A stretch of 64,000 nt of DNA from JBMNOZ01 sp050943335 (GTDB lineage: Bacteria; Bacillota; Desulfitobacteriia; Desulfitobacteriales; Syntrophobotulaceae), in the NCBI GenBank assembly GCA_050943335.1, contig JBMNOZ010000012.1, positions 1-64,000 of the forward strand, given 5' to 3'. Under the pieces are notes generated by a model. That model was not told the origin of the DNA. It was given only the letters and a program-made list of their open reading frames with translations, and did not search any database. Position numbers and translations under genes: made by a program. Numbering within the stretch: position 1 is the first letter of the stretch; each line of letters begins with the position of its first letter. Positions 27,796 through 35,801 of this stretch are shown here, one piece after another.

Positions 27796-28701
27796 TCAAC
27801 CGCATTCCAGCCCGATGAGCATTATCTTACAAACCTGAGGCCAGATAGAACTAAGTTGGCTTAGGGGCAAAGGATTTACACCCTTACCGCATTCCACGGT
27901 AAAACCAGGTTTTCGCCATTCGTAAATAAACCAATCTTTATAACCGGCATCGCTGTCCACATAGCGAACAGTCTTATAATTACTGGCTCGGGACATTTTT
28001 CTTACAATTGTTTTAGCCCGGGAAGGTTCCATCTGTCTATAACCCCAGTAGATTTCTTCGCCTTGGGTATGAAAGGCAATCACTAACTCAAAATCATGTT
28101 TTCTTGTAAAATGGGCTATAGCTTTTGCTTCCGGTTCCGAAAGGGGATAAGGGCCTGGATAATTTAAGGGGGCCGGTCCGGATGTATTCCGGCGGCTATA
28201 CTCTTTTTCCCAAAAAGCCGGGAACTGGTCGTTTAAATCAACTCCTCTAATATTGGCTTTCCAAGTGCTAAAATTTGTTGAACCACGGTTGGCTCGAAGC
28301 ACCTCCCGGTAATAGGGGTTATTATCAGCAATAAAACCGTTTTGCACTAATTCAACCCCGTCAGGATTGACCATAGGCACAATCCATAAGGATTTTTCTT
28401 TAAACAATTTATAAATGTTGACTCCTTCGAAATTTTGGCCCTTTTGATAGGCTTGCAGACATTTTTCAATAAAAAGCATTAATAAAATAGTGGTAATCCA
28501 CTCATTAGCATGGAAGGAACCGTTATAGTGAATGTTTCTGGGGCCGGTGCCTAGCCGAATAGCCGGGATAGATCGCCCCAAGACACTTTTACCGATGTTT
28601 TCAACTTCAAATAAAGGGTAAACACGATATAAATTAGATAAATCTTGACACATTGTTTTATAATTGTATCCGTCAAAAACTTTAAGAAGACTGTTTTGCA
28701 T
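27796..28701 (-). CDS. M14 family zinc carboxypeptidase (gamma-D-glutamyl-diamino acid endopeptidase type)
   Basis: 301 residues with AGGAGGAGG before the ATG. Zinc-binding HxxE is seen in SFHANEW, the third zinc ligand in AFHTQGE, and the catalytic glutamate in TVECGKG. NPDGVELV and ANIRGVDLNDQFPAFW match the bacterial endopeptidase I/YqgT group, which cuts the D-Glu-diaminopimelate bond of peptidoglycan. There is no LysM and no obvious signal peptide, as for cytoplasmic or mother-cell forms. It is convergent with mutL and divergent from the methyltransferase gene. Confidence 0.88.
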   Translation of the reverse strand: MQNSLLKVFDGYNYKTMCQDLSNLYRVYPLFEVENIGKSVLGRSIPAIRLGTGPRNIHYNGSFHANEWITTILLMLFIEKCLQAYQKGQNFEGVNIYKLFKEKSLWIVPMVNPDGVELVQNGFIADNNPYYREVLRANRGSTNFSTWKANIRGVDLNDQFPAFWEKEYSRRNTSGPAPLNYPGPYPLSEPEAKAIAHFTRKHDFELVIAFHTQGEEIYWGYRQMEPSRAKTIVRKMSRASNYKTVRYVDSDAGYKDWFIYEWRKPGFTVECGKGVNPLPLSQLSSIWPQVCKIMLIGLECG

Positions 28702-28746
28702 AAGAATCCTCCTCCTCAGGGAAAAAATAAGCTTAAGGACAAGAAT

Positions 28747-29541
28747 ATGCTGTTTTATAAACTTTCCGATTCCAGTCTAAAACCAAAAATCGATTATCTA
28801 AGCAAAAAATATAACCTAGAGTTGATCCCTGCTCCGTTAGAACAAAATCCTCTGGAGTTTAATCAGCCCTTACTTAGAGTTACTAAAAAACAATTAATAA
28901 TAGAACATCAGACCGGTAATCTTTTTTTTCATCCAAGCATGGCTTTATTGCGGATGATTAATCTTAACCGGGGAATACAAGATCGCTTTTTAGAAGCAAC
29001 GAATTTAAGACCCGGTGATATTTTTCTAGATGGAACTCTGGGTTTGGCCTCTGATTCTCTAATTGCCGCTTGGGCAGTGGGAAAAACAGGTCAAGTAATC
29101 GCTCTCGAAGGATCTAAACTGATACATTTTTTAGTCAGCGAGGGGTTAAATGAATTAGCCTCGCTGAAGATCGCCCCGGTGAAGAACAAGGAGAAAAAAA
29201 ACGCCTGGAAAAACCTAGCTCTAGCTTCCAGGCGAATTCAAACTGTTTATACCGATCATCTGGCCTATTTAAAAAATCTACCATCCTCTTCCGTGGATAT
29301 AGTTTATTTTGATCCCATGTTCAGACACAGTTTAAATGACTCCGCATCAATTAAACCTTTAAAAAACCTCTCTCTTCCAGAACCTTTAAAACTAGAATCA
29401 ATTAATCAAGCTTGCCGGGTGGCTCGCAAAAGAGTTGTCTTAAAAGAAAGAAGTAATAGCCCCGAGTTTGAAAGATTAGGTTTTAAGATTTTTGAGGGCG
29501 GAAAATACAGCAAGATTCGTTTTGGAATAATCGAAATCTAG
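28747..29541 (+). CDS. RsmJ-like class I SAM-dependent methyltransferase
   Basis: The frame is open from 28645, but that part overlaps the divergent M14 start. AAGGAC just before the ATG at 28747 supports a 264-residue protein. The SAM motif is FLDGTLGLASDS. The motif-IV-like VYFDPMFRHS resembles the DPMYP segment of RsmJ (DUF548) 16S rRNA m2G1516 methyltransferases. That functional assignment is a family inference. It ends ten bases before miaA and probably shares its transcript. Confidence 0.75.
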   Translation: MLFYKLSDSSLKPKIDYLSKKYNLELIPAPLEQNPLEFNQPLLRVTKKQLIIEHQTGNLFFHPSMALLRMINLNRGIQDRFLEATNLRPGDIFLDGTLGLASDSLIAAWAVGKTGQVIALEGSKLIHFLVSEGLNELASLKIAPVKNKEKKNAWKNLALASRRIQTVYTDHLAYLKNLPSSSVDIVYFDPMFRHSLNDSASIKPLKNLSLPEPLKLESINQACRVARKRVVLKERSNSPEFERLGFKIFEGGKYSKIRFGIIEI

Positions 29542-29551
29542 GGGGATACCA

Positions 29552-30487
29552 TTGAAACCATTGATCATTATTGTCGGGCCAACAGCAGTCGGGAAAAGCG
29601 CCTTAGGAGTAGAGCTGGCTCTAGCTTTAGACGGGGAGATTATCTCCGGTGATTCCGTTGCCGTCTATCGCAAATTAAATATCGGTTCTGCCAAACCTAC
29701 AAAAGCTGAACAAAAAGGGGTTCGTCATCATCTTCTCGATATTCTCGATCCAACGGAGTCTTTTACAGCCTATGATTTCCAGACCCAAACCCAAAAACTG
29801 ATCTCCTCAATTAGGAATCAAGGAAAGATTCCCATAATAGTTGGCGGAACAGGTCTATATATTCGTTCTATACTAGATGGTTTTCACTTTCCGGAGGAAG
29901 GTTCTGAAGAAATAAAAACAAAGTGGCTAGAATTTGCAAAAGAATACGGCAAGCAAGAACTTCATGCTCAATTGGAAAAAGTCGATCCCCAATCAGCAAC
30001 CAGACTTCATCCCAATGATACCGCCAGGATTATTAGAGCTTTGGAGGTCTATGAAATAACAGGAAAACCTCTATCCCAACAACGTTTCTACAAAGAAAGA
30101 GAGTATCGGGATTTGGATAAATCCATTATCTATCTAGGTCTAACTGCGCCGCGAAACATTATTTACGAAAAAATTGACCGGCGTTGCGCCCTTATGGTAA
30201 AATATGGATTGATTGATGAGGTTCTCAGTTTACTTAAGGAGGGTTACTCCCCGAAACTAAAATCCCTTTCCAGTATCGGCTACCGCCATGTGATCCAATA
30301 CTTAAGAGGTCTTACCACTTTTGAAGAAATGCTCAGATTGTTTAAACGAGATACCAGGCGGTTTGCTAAACGCCAGCTTACCTGGTTTCGTAGGGACCCG
30401 AGGATTAAATGGTACGATACTAGTGCGCAGGATCTTAATCAAATTGTAATTGAGATTTCAAACCTTGTCTCAAAGCTTGCACCATAA
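29552..30487 (+). CDS. miaA: tRNA dimethylallyltransferase
   Basis: 311 residues from a TTG start after a GGGGG-type ribosome site. The P-loop is GPTAVGKSAL, then SGDSVAVYRKLNIGSAKPT, GGTGLYIRS and a C-terminal KRDTRRFAKRQLTWFR. MiaA transfers the dimethylallyl group to A37 of tRNA, providing the substrate for MiaB encoded upstream. The order miaA-hfq-spoVK is conserved in many spore-formers. Confidence 0.96.
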   Translation: MKPLIIIVGPTAVGKSALGVELALALDGEIISGDSVAVYRKLNIGSAKPTKAEQKGVRHHLLDILDPTESFTAYDFQTQTQKLISSIRNQGKIPIIVGGTGLYIRSILDGFHFPEEGSEEIKTKWLEFAKEYGKQELHAQLEKVDPQSATRLHPNDTARIIRALEVYEITGKPLSQQRFYKEREYRDLDKSIIYLGLTAPRNIIYEKIDRRCALMVKYGLIDEVLSLLKEGYSPKLKSLSSIGYRHVIQYLRGLTTFEEMLRLFKRDTRRFAKRQLTWFRRDPRIKWYDTSAQDLNQIVIEISNLVSKLAP

Positions 30488-30543
30488 TTCTATCTCGTGT
30501 AAAATGAAGAGAAGAGATAAGAAATGGTGATGGAGGTAAATAA

Positions 30544-30798
30544 ATGAGCAAATCACCGCTAAATTTACAGGATTTATTCCTAAATCAGGTCCGCAAGGAG
30601 AACATACAGGTTACTGTCTATCTAGTAAACGGGTTTCAACTTAAAGGTTTAATAAAAGGATTCGATAACTTCACAATAATTATAGAATTCGAGGGCAAAC
30701 AACAAATGGTCTATAAACATGCTGTTTCAACCATTATGCCTTTACGGCAAGTCAATCTAAATCCCACCACTCAGGAAAATATTGAAGAGGAAGAATAA
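30544..30798 (+). CDS. hfq: RNA-binding protein Hfq
   Basis: 84 residues, ATG after GATGGAGG. The Sm1 segment (LQDLFLNQVRKENIQVTVYL, residues 8-27) and the Sm2 motif YKHAVSTI are typical. A short acidic tail (ENIEEEE) follows. Hfq is a hexameric RNA chaperone. It is 56 bases after miaA and followed by a strong terminator. Confidence 0.96.
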   Translation: MSKSPLNLQDLFLNQVRKENIQVTVYLVNGFQLKGLIKGFDNFTIIIEFEGKQQMVYKHAVSTIMPLRQVNLNPTTQENIEEEE

Positions 30799-30816
30799 TA
30801 TATTTGTCCTCAACCC

Positions 30817-30857
30817 AAATCGACCTTGGTTTTAAATAACTGAGGTCGATTTTTTTA
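30817..30857 (+). terminator. Rho-independent terminator after hfq
   Basis: AAATCGACCT (30817-30826) pairs perfectly with AGGTCGATTT (30843-30852), with a T-run. It separates hfq from spoVK. Confidence 0.93.
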
Positions 30858-30952
30858 TAGAAACAAACCCTCAAATCTGGTGAGATTTAAGGTCTTTTCG
30901 GGGAACAGATTTTCCCCTTCCGAGTATAGTGTCTAAGAGGAGGTGTACTTTA

Positions 30953-31906
30953 ATGTCCGTGACCATAATATTCCGAAATAATCTACCTCCCTTAATCCAT
31001 AGAACCCAACCTAAAAAAAACGACCAAAGCCGGGGGAACCTGGATTTTCCTTTACCCGCCAATCCCCAAGAGCGGGATATACATAATCGGGAACAGGAAA
31101 AGGAAGAAAGAATAGAAAATATTTTAAGCGAATTAGACGAGATGATCGGATTGAAAAAAGTCAAGAAATTAATCTATGAACTTCAAGCCTTTGTTGAAAT
31201 TCAAAGGAAAAGAGAAAAAGAGAACTTAGCCACCGAACCTTTGGTTTTGCATATGATCTTTAAAGGAAACCCCGGTTCAGGGAAGACTACCATAGCCAGA
31301 CTTATAGGAAAGCTGTTTAAGGAATTAGGGGTTTTAAAAATAGGACAGGTTATCGAATGTGAAAGAGCGGACCTAGTAGGGGAGTACGTAGGGCATACTG
31401 CTCAAAAAACAAGAACTGTAGTAAAAAAAGCATTAGGGGGAGTCTTGTTCATCGACGAAGCTTATTCTTTAAGCAGAGGAGGGGAGCGGGATTTCGGTAA
31501 AGAGGCTATCGAAGTTTTAATAAAGGCAATGGAAGACCATAAAGATGATTTTATTCTCATCCTTGCCGGATATGAAAGGGAAATGGACTGTTTTATTAAA
31601 TCTAACCCCGGCCTTAGATCCCGTTTCCCTATTCAAATTACTTTCCCGGATTATACTCTAGAGGAGTTGTTGGCTATTGGGGAATTAATGCTTAGCAAAA
31701 GAGATTACAGATTTTCTCCTCAAGCAAAACTTATTTTTCGGGAAACCCTGGAAAAGATGCTGATTAATCACCAATATTCGGGAAATGCCCGGTTGGTAAG
31801 AAATATTATTGAAAAAACAATTCGCAAACAAGCAGTAAGACTTTACCGCCAAGCAGAATTGTCTCGAGAAGAATTAATCTGGATTACAGAGCAAGATTTA
31901 ATTTGA
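30953..31906 (+). CDS. spoVK: Stage V sporulation protein K (AAA+ ATPase)
   Basis: The frame opens at a GTG (30929). GAGGAGG at 30937-30943 points to the ATG at 30953, giving 317 residues. A basic, Pro-rich N-terminus leads to LDEMIGLKKVKK, Walker A GNPGSGKTT, GEYVGHTAQKT, Walker B GGVLFIDEAYSL and the arginine segment NPGLRSRFP. This is the CbbX/SpoVK AAA+ family. SpoVK is needed for spore maturation in Bacillus. A mother-cell sigma promoter is expected, but I cannot identify one confidently. Its end overlaps the convergent flavodoxin gene by nine bases. Confidence 0.93.
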   Translation: MSVTIIFRNNLPPLIHRTQPKKNDQSRGNLDFPLPANPQERDIHNREQEKEERIENILSELDEMIGLKKVKKLIYELQAFVEIQRKREKENLATEPLVLHMIFKGNPGSGKTTIARLIGKLFKELGVLKIGQVIECERADLVGEYVGHTAQKTRTVVKKALGGVLFIDEAYSLSRGGERDFGKEAIEVLIKAMEDHKDDFILILAGYEREMDCFIKSNPGLRSRFPIQITFPDYTLEELLAIGELMLSKRDYRFSPQAKLIFRETLEKMLINHQYSGNARLVRNIIEKTIRKQAVRLYRQAELSREELIWITEQDLI

Positions 31907-32443
31907 TTCTATACGCTTCGCCAAGTTTATGGCTTGGCTTTTAAGACGTTCTAGATCCTCTTTATTCGGAAGCCCTTTAATATTTCCCATTCGACCTAAA
32001 GTGCTGTTTTCTTCTGAACCGTGAAATTCGCTTAAAACATACCATTCATCGAGCACAAGGAAACCGAAATGTTCTAAAAACTGTCCTACATATTTGCCAA
32101 CCGGAATTGCCTCCCGAATTCCTGTATGGGGACCGGAATAAGTGCAAAAAACCAACCCGAATTTTCCCGGTAAAACAGGAGCTCCGATTTTTATTCGCCC
32201 TTCTTTCCGATAACGGTTAAACAAATCCCGCAAATATTTTTCCATAGGTTTAGGGGGGCGCCAGCTATAGGAAGGAGTACCCATACAAACTAAATCATAA
32301 TCAAAGATATCTACCTCAAAAGCTTCAGTGACTTCCAGCAAAGAAACCCGGATTCCACCTTCTTCTAATCCGTCCCGAAGACTTACTGCTACTTTTTCCG
32401 TATTACCGGTTATAGAACAGTAAATAATCACCGCTTTTTTCAT
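31898..32443 (-). CDS. Flavodoxin-fold family protein
   Basis: 181 residues, ATG after GGAGG. The N-terminal IIYCSITGNTEKVA is an FMN phosphate-binding loop of the T/SxTGNT type. GTPSYSWRPP and CTYSGPHTG are flavodoxin/NAD(P)H-dependent reductase-like loops. It probably carries electrons or reduces small molecules in the cytoplasm. The partner is unknown. Its upstream region holds the riboswitch, which points the other way. Confidence 0.85.
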   Translation of the reverse strand: MKKAVIIYCSITGNTEKVAVSLRDGLEEGGIRVSLLEVTEAFEVDIFDYDLVCMGTPSYSWRPPKPMEKYLRDLFNRYRKEGRIKIGAPVLPGKFGLVFCTYSGPHTGIREAIPVGKYVGQFLEHFGFLVLDEWYVLSEFHGSEENSTLGRMGNIKGLPNKEDLERLKSQAINLAKRIESN

Positions 32444-32563
32444 TTCGGATCCTCCATATCACAAATAATTTGAGTTTTTGTTTTTCAAACTTTCACCGCA
32501 GTTATTCAGGAAAAACAGTATTTTCCCTTCTGTAGAAAAACGAAAAATTGCATGTGATAAAAG
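32444..32563. other. Intergenic region upstream of flavodoxin gene
   Basis: Together with the riboswitch and the stretch to 32895 this is a gap of about 450 bases. The part next to the flavodoxin gene is AT-rich, with a small TTTGA/TCAAA hairpin. I see no gene here. The flavodoxin promoter must lie in it, but I cannot pick it out. Confidence 0.4.
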
Positions 32564-32591
32564 TTGCAAGTATACTAAAATATGGTATAAT
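32564..32591 (+). promoter_or_regulatory. Sigma-A-type promoter of the c-di-GMP riboswitch RNA
   Basis: -35 TTGCAA (32564-32569) and -10 TATAAT (32586-32591) are separated by 16 bases. It reads toward the aptamer, about 60 bases ahead of it. Confidence 0.75.
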
Positions 32592-32654
32592 AGTCCCAGG
32601 ATAGTCCTAACGCCTAGGCCAAAGGTCCTTTTTATTTAACTAAATTAAATATTC

Positions 32655-32740
32655 TGTAAAAGGCACTCTTATCGAAAGGTAAGGTCGCAAAGCTATGGGT
32701 CTAAGGAAATTGATCTATGATCGCCAAGCTGCCAGCTCTA
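32655..32740 (+). ncRNA. Cyclic-di-GMP-I (GEMM-I) riboswitch
   Basis: The layout fits the class. GGCA (32662-32665) closes with TGCC (32730-32733). CTTAT-CGAAAG-GTAAG forms the GAAA-capped helix. It is followed by TCGCAAAGC and then GGGTCTAAGG, the tetraloop-receptor side. The second helix ends in GATCGCCAAGC. The class binds cyclic di-GMP and normally sits in the leader of motility, chemotaxis or c-di-GMP turnover genes. Here a promoter lies upstream and a hairpin immediately downstream. No plus-strand gene follows for about 1.1 kb. Confidence 0.85.
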
Positions 32741-32751
32741 TATATTTGTCG

Positions 32752-32782
32752 GACGCTTGACGTATAAGCGTCTTAATTATTT
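32752..32782 (+). terminator. Hairpin terminator directly after the riboswitch
   Basis: GACGCTT (32752-32758) pairs perfectly with AAGCGTC (32766-32772), followed by TTAATTATTT. The tail is imperfect in T but consistent with an expression-platform terminator. Confidence 0.65.
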
Positions 32783-32895
32783 GCAAGAATTATTATGTAA
32801 GTCTATCTGCAAAATATCATGATCTGGCCGGATACTATTTTCCAATTATCTTACTCGGAATTTCTCGGGAAAGCGATTTAGCTCAAAAGCGCTGT

Positions 32896-33657
32896 CTATT
32901 TAACAACTCGGTTAACTAAAGTACCTATCCCTTCAATGTCTACCTCCACTTTATCCCCAGGTTGCATAGGACCGATACCCGCTGGTGTTCCCGTTAAGAT
33001 AATATCTCCGGGTAAAAGGGTCATAATCGAGGACAGGTATTCTACCAATTCAGCACACTTAAAAAATAACATCTTAGTATTGGAATGCTGGCGCACTTTA
33101 CCGTTTAGCATTAATTTTATTTCCAAATTATCGGGATCTCGGATCTCTGTTTCAATCCATGGACCCAGCGGGCAAAAGGTATCAAAGCCTTTGGCTCTTG
33201 ACCACTGCCCATCTTTGGCTTGAAGATCCCGGGCTGTCACATCATTGCTGCAAGTATAGCCAAAAATATAATTAAAGGCGTTTCCCTTTTTTATATTTTT
33301 GGCAAGCTTACCGATGACAATTGCCAATTCAGCTTCATAATGAAGGTTTTGGGATTGGGTAGGGTAAACAATATTTTCGTCGGTGCCGATCACTGCTGTA
33401 GGCGGTTTCATAAACAGAACAGGTTCTTCCGGAACAGATAAACCGAGTTCTTGAGCATGATCGCTGTAGTTCAAGCCGATGCACAGCACTTTCGATGGCT
33501 TCACCGGGGCTAGAAACCTGACTTCGTTTATAGAGAACTGTTCACCGCTCAGTTCGTAATTACTAAAAATATCTCCTTTCACAGCCTTGACTATATCTTC
33601 CTCTACAAGGCCGTACTGGGAAGTTTGCCCTGGCGGTAAGAAACGGGTAAATCTCAT
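32896..33657 (-). CDS. Fumarylacetoacetate hydrolase family protein
   Basis: 253 residues. VLCIGLNYSDHAQE, FMKPPTAVIG, EAELAIVIGK (metal-binding Glu residues), NDVTARDLQ, KGFDTFCPLGPW and the closing TGTPAGIGPMQPGD are the FAH-fold signature. Family members are Mg2+-dependent C-C hydrolases or decarboxylases acting on 2-keto acids, for example acylpyruvase or oxaloacetate decarboxylase. The exact substrate is not predictable. It is transcribed alone, between the riboswitch and the HD-GYP gene and opposite in direction to both. Confidence 0.9.
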   Translation of the reverse strand: MRFTRFLPPGQTSQYGLVEEDIVKAVKGDIFSNYELSGEQFSINEVRFLAPVKPSKVLCIGLNYSDHAQELGLSVPEEPVLFMKPPTAVIGTDENIVYPTQSQNLHYEAELAIVIGKLAKNIKKGNAFNYIFGYTCSNDVTARDLQAKDGQWSRAKGFDTFCPLGPWIETEIRDPDNLEIKLMLNGKVRQHSNTKMLFFKCAELVEYLSSIMTLLPGDIILTGTPAGIGPMQPGDKVEVDIEGIGTLVNRVVK

Positions 33658-33909
33658 AATCCTAAACTCCTTTTAAGCTTTATAACATTTATCTTATTAT
33701 AGTTAGAAGATGAGATCAATATTTGAAGAGAAGAGATCGTAATTATTGGGGCTGAGTTGGAAATACACTCTATATGGCAAATAAGGACAAAATCGGTTCT
33801 AAAATAAAAAACAACCCTGTGGCTAGAGCTTAGGCTTTTCCGTATCTCCCTGGCATACTTTAATTATTCATACCTAAAATTTAAATCTAATTTCAAGGAG
33901 TATATGATA

Positions 33910-34539
33910 ATGTACGAGACTTTTGAATTCGTTGTTCGGGAAAATAATTTAAATAATAGGTTAAGAGATATCTCATCTGACCTCTGCAAATACCTAGACT
34001 TCCAAAGCTGGAAAATAATAATGTTTAATAAAGATAAGCTGTATGGTTGGATACTATGCTCTTCAGAAAATGATTCGAATTGCTTGAATCAAGAAAAAAT
34101 ATTTTTCGATAAATCAACCCAGGACTCCTACTTAAATTTAATTCTGGAATGTAAAAAAGTCATCTATTATAAACATGATAAAGATAATAGCTCTGAATAT
34201 AGCCCTCTATCCCCGGATGCAAATGTCGAATTATATTTCCCACTATTTTCTGCGGGTAATTTTAGGAAAGATGTTATCGGATGTCTTTATCTCTCCAAAG
34301 AAGATCACTTAGAAGGCGATATCTATAAATTAATATCCAGTCAAGATGTGACCTCTCGTATTATAGATATTCAAAGAATATTTCCAGTAATATATATGAA
34401 ATATATAGCAGAAAGAAATTTCTTCAATTTACTCCATATCTTTTCTGAGATCATGAAAACGAAGAGTTTTTTGACGGAAAAACACCTCTACAGCGTTGCT
34501 TTTTTCTGCAACTTAATTGGACTAAAGCTTTTCAACTGA
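33910..34539 (+). CDS. N-terminal half of a frameshifted HD-GYP protein (GAF-like)
   Basis: AAGGAG at 33895-33900 favours the ATG at 33910 over 33904. About 209 residues: a GAF-like sensory region (DISSDLCKYLDFQSWKII, VELYFPLFSAG, VIGCLYLS), then the first helix of an HD domain (FSEIMKTKSFLTEKHLYSVAFFC). It stops abruptly after LIGLKLFN. Removing one T from the CTTTTC run at 34528-34533 would continue it as LKLSTDRLNKLYMAAMLHDIGK into the next frame. It is therefore the front part of one c-di-GMP phosphodiesterase-like gene. Confidence 0.7.
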   Translation: MYETFEFVVRENNLNNRLRDISSDLCKYLDFQSWKIIMFNKDKLYGWILCSSENDSNCLNQEKIFFDKSTQDSYLNLILECKKVIYYKHDKDNSSEYSPLSPDANVELYFPLFSAGNFRKDVIGCLYLSKEDHLEGDIYKLISSQDVTSRIIDIQRIFPVIYMKYIAERNFFNLLHIFSEIMKTKSFLTEKHLYSVAFFCNLIGLKLFN

Positions 34540-34558
34540 CCGTTTAAATAAACTTTAT

Positions 34559-35611
34559 ATGGCCGCCATGCTTCATGATATAGGAAAGGTTTATATCCCT
34601 GAGTCCATTCTAAATAAAAAAGACTCTTTGACCGAAGTGGAAAAAAGCGAATTAAAGAAACATCCTATTTATAGTTATAAGATAGTAAAAGATTTGGTAC
34701 ACGGTTTTGAAAACTTATCCGGACTTGAAAAGTTAATACTACACCACCATGAAAACTACGATGGGACTGGATACCCTGAGGGAATAAAAGGAGAAAATAT
34801 TCCTTTAGAAAGTAGGATATTGGCCATCGCTGATTCAGTTGCTACCACGCTTTCGGAAAGAGGTTATAAAAAACCGATGGAGAGAGTGATCAATAATCTT
34901 AAATTCAAGGCCGGTAAACAATTTGATCCCTATCTTGCCCAGCTAATGGTAGATATATTGCGTAACAAGCAGCTAAATCAAAAAATCATTCTAACAGAAC
35001 CTATTATCACAGGAACAATCGAACTTTTAACAAAACAAAAATCATGCCAAATACAAGGAACCCTGATTAAAACCAACTTAGGACATAGATTTAAAATAAG
35101 CCATGAGGACTGCGGATGTACAAAATGCAATGTTCCTTTGTCTGATATAATTGGTGCTTCTTTTCACACTCAGGAGAACGGAAGAATCTACGAATATGAA
35201 GCCTTGATAAAATATAAGGATAGAAACAAGATATATATATCTAAACTAACTCCTAAGGAATTAACCGATTATTTTAGTATGTTTTGGGAATTAGATGGGG
35301 TTTTTACTTTCAAAAATTCCGTAGCCACTGAAATTAATATCAACAAAATAGGAGGAAATTCTCTCAGTTTTTATGTGCCTGCAAGTTTCCAGGATGTAAA
35401 AATTTTTAATAGCGCCAACAAGATAACAATTAACTTCGAAGATGGTGATCTTCAAGTTACGGGTAAAGTAACAAGAATTATAAAAGTTGACCAAAAAATA
35501 TTTTGCGATTTTAAATACTTGAATATACTGGAAAGCACTAGAGATAAGATATTTAAACAGATCTTTAAAAAACAAACTGAGTTTAGCAGGGAGTTAATTT
35601 TTGCTAAGTAA
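34559..35611 (+). CDS. C-terminal part of a frameshifted HD-GYP protein with PilZ-like tail
   Basis: 350 residues from an internal ATG without a ribosome site. It begins MAAMLHDIGKVYIPE and contains HHHENYDGTGYPEG and ILAIADSVATTL, the HD-GYP signature of c-di-GMP phosphodiesterases. A middle segment holds a small cysteine cluster (CGCTKC). The last ~100 residues (INKIGGNSLSFYVP ... ESTRDKIFKQIFKKQ) resemble a PilZ domain, though the usual RxxxR is not evident. With the preceding half it would make about 560 residues. It is the first plus-strand gene downstream of the c-di-GMP riboswitch. Confidence 0.8.
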   Translation: MAAMLHDIGKVYIPESILNKKDSLTEVEKSELKKHPIYSYKIVKDLVHGFENLSGLEKLILHHHENYDGTGYPEGIKGENIPLESRILAIADSVATTLSERGYKKPMERVINNLKFKAGKQFDPYLAQLMVDILRNKQLNQKIILTEPIITGTIELLTKQKSCQIQGTLIKTNLGHRFKISHEDCGCTKCNVPLSDIIGASFHTQENGRIYEYEALIKYKDRNKIYISKLTPKELTDYFSMFWELDGVFTFKNSVATEININKIGGNSLSFYVPASFQDVKIFNSANKITINFEDGDLQVTGKVTRIIKVDQKIFCDFKYLNILESTRDKIFKQIFKKQTEFSRELIFAK

Positions 35612-35713
35612 AATCTAGGGATAATCGCCACCTTTGAACCGTAAAGAATTATTTTGCTGGAGCGGGCGACTAAAGAGGGGACTTTTTAAGGGTTTGCGGG
35701 ACAAGATAAAAAA

Positions 35714-35744
35714 GTTATTTAAGCACCTTCGGTTGAAAAATAAC
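35714..35744. other. Hairpin between the HD-GYP and lyase genes
   Basis: GTTATTT (35714-35720) pairs with AAATAAC (35738-35744), with ACC/GGT pairing inside around a TTC loop. It has no T-run of note. It may be a weak terminator or a structured leader; the role is unclear. Confidence 0.3.
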
Positions 35745-35801
35745 CCGAGTAGTTGTACTATTAAACTTGTTTAATTTATTGTTTTTATTGGAGGTCTTGT
35801 T

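Noticed and set aside
30874..30920. Hairpins before spoVK as a regulatory RNA
   Set aside because: Two small stems (AAATCT/AGATTT and GGGGA/TCCCC) are present but show no wider architecture, and the hfq terminator lies just upstream.
32776..32895. Short plus-strand frames after the riboswitch as its target gene
   Set aside because: The longest ATG frame there is about 20 codons and has no ribosome site.
33658..33903. A second riboswitch upstream of the HD-GYP gene
   Set aside because: The leader has some short complementary stretches but no match to a c-di-GMP-I or other class I recognise.
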